DNA of 37,549 bases, taken from NCBI GenBank assembly GCA_001820685.1, contig MHQP01000011.1:1-37549 (forward strand). Direction: 5' to 3'. This DNA is from Candidatus Sungbacteria bacterium RIFCSPLOWO2_01_FULL_47_32. GTDB lineage: Bacteria > Patescibacteriota > Minisyncoccia > Sungbacterales > GWA2-42-14. Shown one piece after another: positions 30,200 through 36,293 of the stretch (positions are counted from its first letter, which is position 1; each line of letters starts with the position of its first letter). The position numbers and the translations under genes are program-made. The notes under the pieces are model-generated. The model worked only from the letters and a program-made list of their open reading frames with translations, was not told the DNA's origin and searched no databases.

Positions 30200-31284
30200 T
30201 TTTTTCAATTCTATCATTTGTTTTTCTTATCGCAATCCTCGTTCTTGTGCATGAATGGGGCCATTTTTGGACTGCACGCAAGCTTAAAATAAAAGTTGAG
30301 GAATTCGGCTTTGGGTTTCCTCCGCGAGTGGGCGGAATTACAAAGAACGGCATTCTCTACTCATTGAATCTCCTGCCTCTCGGCGGATTTGTAAAAATAT
30401 TCGGCGAAGGCGGAGAGGGGGAAGGAAACCCCGAAAGTTTTATTTCACGCCCCGTGTGGCAGCGTTTTGTCGTCATTGGTGCTGGTGTGTTCATGAACCT
30501 TGTGCTCGCGTGGGTTCTTTTCAGCTTCGGCGCGGGCCTCGGAACTCCGTCCATTATTGATGAGGAAAATGCGGAGGAGGCGGGGGGTGCCGGAGTTACC
30601 ATCATCGGCGTTGTTCCGAAGTCGCCCGCGGATGCGGGTGGCATACAATTCGGCGACGTTGTAACTCGTCTTGAAAATCTTGATACCTCTGCCGCGGCTG
30701 ACGTGAAAAAAGTTCAGGAGCTTCAGGATTTTATTGCCAACAACGCCGGTCATAAAATAAAGATGGGTATCAAGCGGGGGAGTGCTGTAGTTGAAGTTAC
30801 TGCCGTTCCGCGCGTAAATCCTCCGGAGGGGGAAGGGTCGCTTGGTATAAGCATCGCGCTTGTCGGCATCGTCAGAGCGCCGTGGTATACGGCTCCATGG
30901 GAAGGCGCAAAAAGGGTTGTTATTTCTCTTGAGAATATTGTTTCCGGATTTTATAGCCTTTTCAAAGATCTTTTTGCCAGCGGGAAAGTTTCGGTTGATG
31001 TTTCCGGACCCGTCGGGATATTTGTTGTCGCGGGGCAAGCGGGACAGCTCGGGTTTGCGTATTTCCTGAATCTTATTGCCGTTCTTTCCGTCAATCTCGC
31101 GTTCTTGAACGCAATGCCTATCCCAGCACTCGACGGAGGACGCATTCTTTTTCTTGCTATTGAAAAAGTGCGCGGAGTCAAGGTGAATCAGCGCATCGAA
31201 CAAATGGTTCACACCATCGGCTTTGTCGTGCTTATTCTTCTTATGCTTGCTATCACATACCGCGACCTCACGAGGTTTTTATAG
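30196..31284 (+). CDS. rseP: Site-2 intramembrane metalloprotease RseP
   Basis: 362-aa M50B zinc protease that cleaves membrane proteins within the bilayer. The active-site HEWGH (H19-E20-x-x-H23) lies in the first helix, a PDZ domain spans about residues 110-210 (VTIIGVVPKSPADAGGIQFGDVV), and the third-ligand motif NAMPIPALDGGRILF is near the C-terminus. Four helices in total. It is coupled to tlyA through an ATGA overlap. The PDZ is a single copy. Confidence 0.93.
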   Translation: MIFSILSFVFLIAILVLVHEWGHFWTARKLKIKVEEFGFGFPPRVGGITKNGILYSLNLLPLGGFVKIFGEGGEGEGNPESFISRPVWQRFVVIGAGVFMNLVLAWVLFSFGAGLGTPSIIDEENAEEAGGAGVTIIGVVPKSPADAGGIQFGDVVTRLENLDTSAAADVKKVQELQDFIANNAGHKIKMGIKRGSAVVEVTAVPRVNPPEGEGSLGISIALVGIVRAPWYTAPWEGAKRVVISLENIVSGFYSLFKDLFASGKVSVDVSGPVGIFVVAGQAGQLGFAYFLNLIAVLSVNLAFLNAMPIPALDGGRILFLAIEKVRGVKVNQRIEQMVHTIGFVVLILLMLAITYRDLTRFL

Positions 31285-31293
31285 CCGGGGGTA

Positions 31294-31321
31294 TTGACTT
31301 TCTCTTGAATAAGAGTACAAT
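31294..31321 (+). promoter_or_regulatory. Promoter of the zinc-ribbon gene
   Basis: TTGACT (31294-31299), 16 bp, TACAAT (31316-31321). The leader to the ATG at 31461 is about 130 nt. Confidence 0.75.
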
Positions 31322-31358
31322 GGACATTACAGGTCGTATTATTCATCTATTATAAGCT

Positions 31359-31455
31359 CACGAATATCATATTTATGTTCGGGGAATAACCGCGAATAAT
31401 TATCAAATTATTTAGGTAGAACCCAATCAAATTAGTAAATATTCGTGGTTATTTC
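31359..31455 (+). promoter_or_regulatory. Switch-like leader of the zinc-ribbon gene
   Basis: The 3' segment (31439-31455) can pair in two exclusive ways. One is ATATTCGTG (31439-31447) with CACGAATAT (31359-31367). The other is a 16-bp helix of 31383-31398 with 31440-31455, with two G-T pairs, formed by AATAACCGCGAATA and TATTCGTGGTTATT. The larger helix covers -6 to -21 before the ATG, which is where a ribosome would land. The 130-nt leader itself is unusual for this genome. Confidence 0.5.
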
Positions 31456-31460
31456 GCATC

Positions 31461-31643
31461 ATGTTTCAGCGAGACGATCGAGGAAGCGGTGGCCGGGGCA
31501 ACTGGTCACAAGGTCCTCGGGAAATGCACCCGGCAACATGTTCTGATTGCGGCAAAGAAACGGAAGTTCCGTTCAAGCCGTCATCTGGACGCCCAGTGTT
31601 CTGTCGAGACTGCTACGCCAAAAAGCGCCCAGCTCGATATTAA
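31461..31643 (+). CDS. CxxC-x17-CxxC zinc-ribbon protein
   Basis: 60 aa. The motif CSDCGKETEVPFKPSSGRP and VFCRDC gives C-x2-C-x17-C-x2-C, the pattern of the small zinc-binding family named for this spacing (TIGR04272). The N-terminal half is Gly/Arg/Asp-rich and disordered. Such proteins are common in CPR; their role is unknown, and nucleic-acid binding is a guess. It has a single promoter and a long structured leader, and a strong terminator follows. No SD lies between the leader helix and the ATG. Confidence 0.85.
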   Translation: MFQRDDRGSGGRGNWSQGPREMHPATCSDCGKETEVPFKPSSGRPVFCRDCYAKKRPARY

Positions 31644-31650
31644 TTCCTTC

Positions 31651-31677
31651 AAAATCCCGCTCTTTGAGTGGGATTTT
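31651..31677. terminator. Terminator after the zinc-ribbon gene
   Basis: AAAATCCCGCTC-TTT-GAGTGGGATTTT: a 12-bp stem with one G-T pair, able to terminate both strands. Confidence 0.9.
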
Positions 31678-31681
31678 GATT

Positions 31682-31872
31682 TTCACTGTTTGTCCGGCCG
31701 ACGAAAGCGGACGGGAACAAACAGTGAACCCCGTACCAAGCTTAGAAGCAAAGTATTTTCAAGGCACAAGTAAGGCGTAGCAAAGCACATAATAGCTTTT
31801 GTGCTTTGCGAAGGCGGTACCGAGAGGTTGGCTTGGAGTAACCCTTGCGAACCTTCGAGCTTTGGTGCGGGG
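31682..31872. ncRNA. Complex multi-helix intergenic element, candidate structured RNA or REP-like repeat
   Basis: Helix A: 12 bp TTCACTGTTTGT (31682-31693) / ACAAACAGTGAA (31717-31728) capped by a GC-rich tip with ACGAAAG loop. Closing helix P1: 31729-31743 / 31857-31872, 15 pairs with one bulge and two G-T. Inside P1 is hairpin B, GCAAAGCACA (31780-31789) / TGTGCTTTGC (31800-31809), and P3, CGAAGG (31809-31814) / CCTTCG (31852-31857), enclosing a GGTT/AACC hairpin. The end of P1 shares a base with P3. No convincing protein is encoded. Orientation unknown. Confidence 0.5.
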
Positions 31873-31885
31873 CGGCGATTTACTT

Positions 31886-31915
31886 TTGAAAACAAGGGCG
31901 CATTCATGCTACTAT
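31886..31915 (+). promoter_or_regulatory. Promoter of the FAD oxidoreductase gene, leaderless
   Basis: TTGAAA (31886-31891), 18 bp, extended -10 TGC-TACTAT (31910-31915), 6 nt before the ATG at 31922. Confidence 0.7.
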
Positions 31916-31921
31916 TCCCGT

Positions 31922-33157
31922 ATGCGATACGAATACATCATCATAGGCGGAGGGATTGCGGGAATAACCGCCGCCGAGACCATCCGGGAGCATGATCCAA
32001 AAGGAGAAATCGCGATTTTTTCGAGGGAGCCGCATTTGCTCTATTCCCGCGTTGAGATACCAAGTTTCCTTAAGGGCCTCGTCAGGCGCGACCAGCTTTT
32101 TTTGCGTACTCTCGGCGACTTCGATAAAAAAAGAATAAATCTTTTTTCGGAGCGCTCTGTTGAATCTATAAATATACGGCATAAAAAAGTCGTCCTCGAT
32201 AACAGGGAATCTGTTTTTTACGGGAAACTTCTTATTGCGGCGGGCGGGGAGTTGGAACAGTGGAAAGTTCCCGGGGCATATTTGAACGGGGTAGTACGGA
32301 TGCAAACGCTCGACGATGCGGACGCTATCGCAAAGCATTTGGGCGAAGCAAAAAAAGCGGTTGTTGTAGGCGATTCGTTCACAGCGCTCGAATTTTTGGA
32401 AATTTTTTCATTAAAAAAAATTCCAGTGACACTCGTGTGCCTTGCGCCGTCGGTTTTCCCGGCTATACTGGATGCGGCCGGCATGGAACTTTTCACGCAT
32501 AATTTTAAAAAACATAAAATCGAAACACGGTTTGGAGAAAGCATCCGCGAAGTGAAAGGAACCGAATGTGTTACGGGGGTTCGCACAAGCCGCCCCGCAG
32601 AACTTGAGGCGGACACTGTGGCAGTGGACCTCGGCAGCACAAAAAACCTCGTTTTTTTTACGGGGCAGGATATCGAGATCGGAAAGAACGGCGTCAAAAC
32701 GAACGAATATCTTAAGACAAGCGGCGAAGACGTTTGGGCGGCGGGAGATATCACCGAATATTATGATGTTGTGTTCGAGCATCATCGGAGTGTTTCCAAT
32801 TGGACATCGGCATTTTTGCAAGGAGAAACGGCGGGACTCAACATGGTCGGCAAAAAAACTCCTTTCAAAAACGTATCGTTTTACTCCATAACGAACCTTG
32901 GATTGCACATTACGGCTCTTGGAGAATGCGAAACGGGGCCGGATATTGAAACAGTTTCGCGTTCCGACACATTGCAGGGAATGTACGAGCGTTTTTTTCT
33001 TGACCGGAGCGGCATTCTCAAAGGAGTATTCATTAGTAATATGTTTCAAGACAAACCGATACTCGCAACCTGGATAGAAAGAAAAGTTTCTCTTGCGGGC
33101 ATTAGGGGGCGCTTATCCGATATCGGACTTGACCTCAAGGATGTGGTTATCGGGTAG
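31922..33157 (+). CDS. FAD/NAD(P)-dependent pyridine nucleotide oxidoreductase
   Basis: 411 aa, two-dinucleotide-binding-domain flavoprotein. The FAD motif is YIIIGGGIAGITAAETIRE at the N-terminus. The NAD(P) motif is AVVVGDSFTALEFLEIF, in which the usual G-x-G-x-x-G is degenerate (GDSFTA). The second FAD motif is VWAAGDITE. No CxxC disulfide is present, so it resembles rubredoxin/nitrite-reductase-type or ferredoxin reductases rather than disulfide reductases. The ATG at 31922 starts the FAD fold; longer upstream frames run into the structured element. It is the first gene of a redox run. Confidence 0.85.
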   Translation: MRYEYIIIGGGIAGITAAETIREHDPKGEIAIFSREPHLLYSRVEIPSFLKGLVRRDQLFLRTLGDFDKKRINLFSERSVESINIRHKKVVLDNRESVFYGKLLIAAGGELEQWKVPGAYLNGVVRMQTLDDADAIAKHLGEAKKAVVVGDSFTALEFLEIFSLKKIPVTLVCLAPSVFPAILDAAGMELFTHNFKKHKIETRFGESIREVKGTECVTGVRTSRPAELEADTVAVDLGSTKNLVFFTGQDIEIGKNGVKTNEYLKTSGEDVWAAGDITEYYDVVFEHHRSVSNWTSAFLQGETAGLNMVGKKTPFKNVSFYSITNLGLHITALGECETGPDIETVSRSDTLQGMYERFFLDRSGILKGVFISNMFQDKPILATWIERKVSLAGIRGRLSDIGLDLKDVVIG

Positions 33158-33176
33158 TGGTGTGAAGCGCCGGAAT

Positions 33177-33205
33177 TTGCATTGACGGATAGTATATGTA
33201 ATAAT
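33177..33205 (+). promoter_or_regulatory. Promoter of the DsbA-like gene
   Basis: TTGCAT (33177-33182), 17 bp, AATAAT (33200-33205), 7 nt before the ATG. A TTGACG also occurs at 33182 but is poorly spaced. Confidence 0.5.
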
Positions 33206-33212
33206 CAATTCT

Positions 33213-34013
33213 ATGGAAAACGAACAAAAACAAACAACAGTTTCATCGGAAACTTCCACCGGCGGACAACCTCAAGGAGGAGGGTTTTCTTCTTCGCCCC
33301 TTTCGGTTCCGGTATCAATAGTTATTGCCGGAGCTATCATAGCGTTAGCCGTTGTCTATTCGGGAGGAACACGCCAAGGAGGAGCTCCCACGGCAGGACA
33401 ACAGGCCGGAGAGCGGCAGGGCAATACTCCCCCGGTTGCAGCGGTAAACCCCGCAGACCTTGTCGGCGCGGGAGACCCGATGCTCGGTAGTCCGGACGCA
33501 AAAGTTACCGTGGTTGAGTTCAGCGATTTTCAATGCCCGTTTTGCGGCAAGTTTTTCCGTGAGACAGAATCGAAAATAGTCGATATATATGTAAAGACCG
33601 GAAAGGTAAGGTTTGTGTACAAACATTTTCCGTTTCTTGGAAATGAATCGGAGTGGGCCGCACAAGCCTCGGAGTGCGCAAAGGAGCAAGGGAAATTTTG
33701 GGAGTATCACGACTATCTTTTTAATACTATCTGGGATAATTACTACGGGAAGGGCAAAGGCGGTGAGAACGTGGGTGCTTTCTCAAAAGCCAACTTGAAA
33801 AAATTTGCCGTGGCCCTCGGTCTTGATACGGCAATATTCGCTCAATGCCTTGATACGGAAAAATATAAGGATGTCGTGAACGAGGAAGAGGCACTCGGGA
33901 GGAAGGTCGGCGTGCAGGGAACTCCGAGCACTTTTGTGAATGGAAAAATGATCGTTGGGGCTCAGCCTTTTGAGGTGTTTGACGCCGCCATTAAGGAAGC
34001 GCTTGCCCAATAA
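33213..34013 (+). CDS. Membrane-anchored DsbA-like thiol oxidoreductase
   Basis: 266 aa. A Gly/Gln/Ser-rich cytoplasmic tail is followed by one membrane helix (about residues 32-50), a Gly/Pro linker, then a thioredoxin-like DsbA domain (about 85-266). The active site is FSDFQCPFCGKFF (C108-x-x-C111), and the cis-Pro loop is VQGTPSTFVNG. The domain belongs to the thioredoxin_4 / DsbA group that forms or isomerises disulfides outside the membrane. Promoter-proximal and leaderless-like, ending in a strong terminator. It is flanked by redox enzymes. Confidence 0.92.
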   Translation: MENEQKQTTVSSETSTGGQPQGGGFSSSPLSVPVSIVIAGAIIALAVVYSGGTRQGGAPTAGQQAGERQGNTPPVAAVNPADLVGAGDPMLGSPDAKVTVVEFSDFQCPFCGKFFRETESKIVDIYVKTGKVRFVYKHFPFLGNESEWAAQASECAKEQGKFWEYHDYLFNTIWDNYYGKGKGGENVGAFSKANLKKFAVALGLDTAIFAQCLDTEKYKDVVNEEEALGRKVGVQGTPSTFVNGKMIVGAQPFEVFDAAIKEALAQ

Positions 34014-34035
34014 TAGTTTTTAGGGAAATATCCGG

Positions 34036-34070
34036 AAAAGAGAGGTGAAAAACCTTTCTTTTCTCTTTTT
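34036..34070 (+). terminator. Terminator after the DsbA-like gene
   Basis: AAGAGAGGT-GAAAA-ACCTTTCTT stem (9 bp with one G-T) followed by a T-rich tail. Confidence 0.75.
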
Positions 34071-34125
34071 TGGGTGGAACAAGGGAATAGCTAGAATATT
34101 TGTCCACTTGTTATTCAAGGTAGGG

Positions 34126-34154
34126 TTGCGTAACGCGAGAACCGAGACTATAAT
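34126..34154 (+). promoter_or_regulatory. Promoter of the DUF3105 gene
   Basis: TTGCGT (34126-34131), 17 bp, perfect TATAAT (34149-34154), with a leader of about 33 nt and no SD. A second possible -10, TACTAA, lies 6 nt before the ATG. Confidence 0.7.
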
Positions 34155-34193
34155 AAATGGGCATTTTAAGTATTAATAGCTTACTAACTACGT

Positions 34194-34808
34194 ATGAATC
34201 AAGAAAAACAGGAAAGAATCAGACAGGCAAAACGCAAACAAGCACTCAAAACTTTTATTATTTGGGCCGGCATTGCCGTTTTGCTCGTCGGATTTGTATG
34301 GGGAATTATCGCTGTTTTGAAATATAAAAACACTAATCTTCCGGGAACATTTTACCAGGAAGTAGGGAGAGAGCATGTCGGTCTGAATGATCCGTTGCCG
34401 GTAGCATATAACTCAAACCCACCTTCTTCCGGCGCGCATTTTTCCCAGCAGGCAAATTGGGGAATTTACGATTATGAAGTGAATGATCGGATATTTATGC
34501 ATAATCTTGAGCATGGAGGTATTTGGATAGCGTATCGCCCGGGAATACCTCAAAATGCTGTCGATGATCTTAAGGCGATTGTCAACGAATATAGCAGAGC
34601 AAAACTTGTCATGGGGCCGCGGTCGGCAAATGACGCCGACATAGCGCTTGTTTCTTGGAGCCGGGTTTCCAAGTTTAGCCTTGCGGGAGGCAGTCTCACA
34701 TACGAGCAAAAAAACGAAATACGGAGTTTCTACCGGAGCTTGCGTGATCACGGGCCCGAGCTTGTGCCGGATAATACGCCCGGCATTGATCCGAAGAGCG
34801 TGCAATAA
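34194..34808 (+). CDS. DUF3105 membrane-anchored protein
   Basis: 204 aa. A basic N-terminus is followed by a membrane helix (about residues 22-42) and an extracytoplasmic domain with the DUF3105 signature: YNSNPPSSGAHFSQQANWGI, then MHNLEHGGIWIAYRPG with an invariant His pair. Its molecular function is unknown; the His-rich pattern suggests metal or cofactor binding. Its location between a DsbA-like protein and thioredoxin reductase suggests a role linked to envelope redox. It has its own consensus promoter. Confidence 0.88.
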   Translation: MNQEKQERIRQAKRKQALKTFIIWAGIAVLLVGFVWGIIAVLKYKNTNLPGTFYQEVGREHVGLNDPLPVAYNSNPPSSGAHFSQQANWGIYDYEVNDRIFMHNLEHGGIWIAYRPGIPQNAVDDLKAIVNEYSRAKLVMGPRSANDADIALVSWSRVSKFSLAGGSLTYEQKNEIRSFYRSLRDHGPELVPDNTPGIDPKSVQ

Positions 34809-34847
34809 TGATTGAGAGTTTTGTTAGCTGGATAATTTATAATTTTT

Positions 34848-35870
34848 ATGTACGACGTTATTATTATCGGCGGAGGGCCGGCGGGGACTGCCGCGGCGGT
34901 GTATACCGCCCGCAAGCAATTGAAAACGCTTTTGCTCACTGAATCGTTCGGAGGGCAGTCAATTGTTTCTGACGATATTCAAAACTGGATAGGCGAAAAG
35001 CATATATCCGGTTTTGACCTGGCAAAAAAATTCGAGGAACATGTCCGGAATTTTCCCGGTGTGGTGGATATTAAAACCGAAAAAGTTTCTGCTGTAAAAG
35101 CAATTCCTTCCATGGAAGCTTCTATCCCTCTTTCCGCAAGTGTTGAGGCGCTTGGGGGAGATGTTCAGCGGTTGTCGGACTTTGAAGTTACGACTGACAC
35201 AGGCACATATCAAGGGAAAACCGTTATTGTGTGTTCGGGTGCTCGCAGGAGAAGACTCGGCATTCCCGGAGAAGACAAATTCGACGGCAAAGGAGTTGCG
35301 TTTTGCTCAACGTGCGATGCTCCGCTTTTTTCAGGAAAAGTAGTCGCGGTTGTTGGAGGAGGAAATTCCGGAATGGAGGCGGCTGTGGACCTTTTTCCGT
35401 ACGCATCGAAAATATACGTGCTTGAGTTCGGTACGGCCCTAAAAGCCGACCCTGTAACAGCGGAAGAAGTAAGGAAAAATTCAAAAACCGAAATAATACT
35501 GAATGCCGAAGCAAAAGAAGTTGTTGGGGAAAAGTTCGTAACATCCATCAGATATGCCGACCGCGCGACAAATAAGGAAAAGATTCTTTCTGTTGACGGA
35601 ATATTTGTTGAGATTGGCTCCGTCCCGAACTCGGAAATGGTAAAAGGGCTTGCCGATATCGACAAATACGGGCAAGTTGTTATTGATTCGAAGCATGCTT
35701 CCACTTCGCGTCAGGGAGTGTTTGCCGCAGGAGACGTAACGGACGACCCCTACAAGCAAAATAATATTTCGGCAGGGGATGGCGTTAAGGCGGCCCTTGC
35801 CGCGTATGCGTATTTGCAGAAGCGCGGAAGACAAAGTCCGGCTGAAGAGCAGAATAATCAAGGAAAATAA
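34848..35870 (+). CDS. trxB: Thioredoxin reductase
   Basis: 340 aa. FAD motif YDVIIIGGGPAGTAAAVYTAR, NADPH motif VVAVVGGGNSGMEAAVD, active-site CSTC (C153, C156) in AFCSTCDAPLF, and the closing FAD motif GVFAAGDVTDD. It reduces thioredoxin (or a related thiol carrier) with NADPH. An insertion of about 20 residues (IPSMEASIPLSASVEALGGD) before the FAD-domain end is unusual. The gene lies 39 nt after the DUF3105 gene and may be co-transcribed. Confidence 0.94.
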   Translation: MYDVIIIGGGPAGTAAAVYTARKQLKTLLLTESFGGQSIVSDDIQNWIGEKHISGFDLAKKFEEHVRNFPGVVDIKTEKVSAVKAIPSMEASIPLSASVEALGGDVQRLSDFEVTTDTGTYQGKTVIVCSGARRRRLGIPGEDKFDGKGVAFCSTCDAPLFSGKVVAVVGGGNSGMEAAVDLFPYASKIYVLEFGTALKADPVTAEEVRKNSKTEIILNAEAKEVVGEKFVTSIRYADRATNKEKILSVDGIFVEIGSVPNSEMVKGLADIDKYGQVVIDSKHASTSRQGVFAAGDVTDDPYKQNNISAGDGVKAALAAYAYLQKRGRQSPAEEQNNQGK

Positions 35871-35872
35871 AA

Positions 35873-35895
35873 GCCGCACACTTTTCGGTGCCGGC
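35873..35895. terminator. Possible terminator between convergent genes
   Basis: GCCGCAC / GTG(C)CGGC seven-bp stem with one bulge; no good T-tract. It lies between trxB and the minus-strand gene. Confidence 0.4.
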
Positions 35896-35906
35896 ATCAG
35901 TTTTGA

Positions 35907-36179
35907 TTAATGACCTGGTTCAGACCAGCGGGAAACAAATTCAGGGGTAAGTTCAAATGCAAGTTGCGCGCAATATACAGTTTTTTTAATATCTCCCCGT
36001 TTTTCCGCCAAAGAAACTGCTTCGAGAACCTCGTTGGGCGCGCAAGAGATTTCTGCATTTTTGCAAAGGGAAAGAATGTTTTCCCATGTAAATGCGCCCT
36101 TAACATTTATACGTGCCATCAGATGTGGAATTTCTTTTGAAAGATCAACGGAGATGCGAGGTGCCGGCTTTGTGGCCAC
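35907..36179 (-). CDS. Hypothetical protein
   Basis: 90 aa from a GTG preceded by AAGGAAG at ideal spacing; a good promoter lies just upstream (TTGACA-16-TACTAT). A longer frame from an ATG at 36260 would contain the promoter itself and is less likely. Soluble, helical, with Cys residues in CKNAEISCAP and VYCAQ. No known family. It is convergent to trxB and divergent from gdhA. Confidence 0.6.
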   Translation of the reverse strand: MATKPAPRISVDLSKEIPHLMARINVKGAFTWENILSLCKNAEISCAPNEVLEAVSLAEKRGDIKKTVYCAQLAFELTPEFVSRWSEPGH

Positions 36180-36213
36180 AAACTTCCTTCTTTGCTGGGG
36201 GTCGTTGCTTAGC

Positions 36214-36241
36214 ATAGTATATTTTATAATTATTGTGTCAA
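36214..36241 (-). promoter_or_regulatory. Promoter of the minus-strand hypothetical gene
   Basis: On the minus strand: TTGACA (36241-36236), 16 bp, TACTAT (36219-36214), with a leader of about 30 nt to the GTG and its SD. Confidence 0.7.
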
Positions 36242-36293
36242 GTTTTTTACAAAGCTCCATATGTAATAATCAGAGGAGGAAGATACAGCAACA

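Noticed and set aside
31799-31921. N-terminal extension of the FAD oxidoreductase from an upstream start
   Set aside because: It would translate the structured element, and the FAD-binding fold starts at 31922 directly after a good promoter.
34838-34847. TATAAT just before trxB as a leaderless promoter
   Set aside because: Only 4 nt separate it from the ATG and no -35 box is at a usable distance.
33194-36272. Identical 14-mer ATATGTAATAATCA before the DsbA-like gene and before gdhA
   Set aside because: In an AT-rich 37-kb window a shared 14-mer is expected by chance, and the spacing to the start codons differs.
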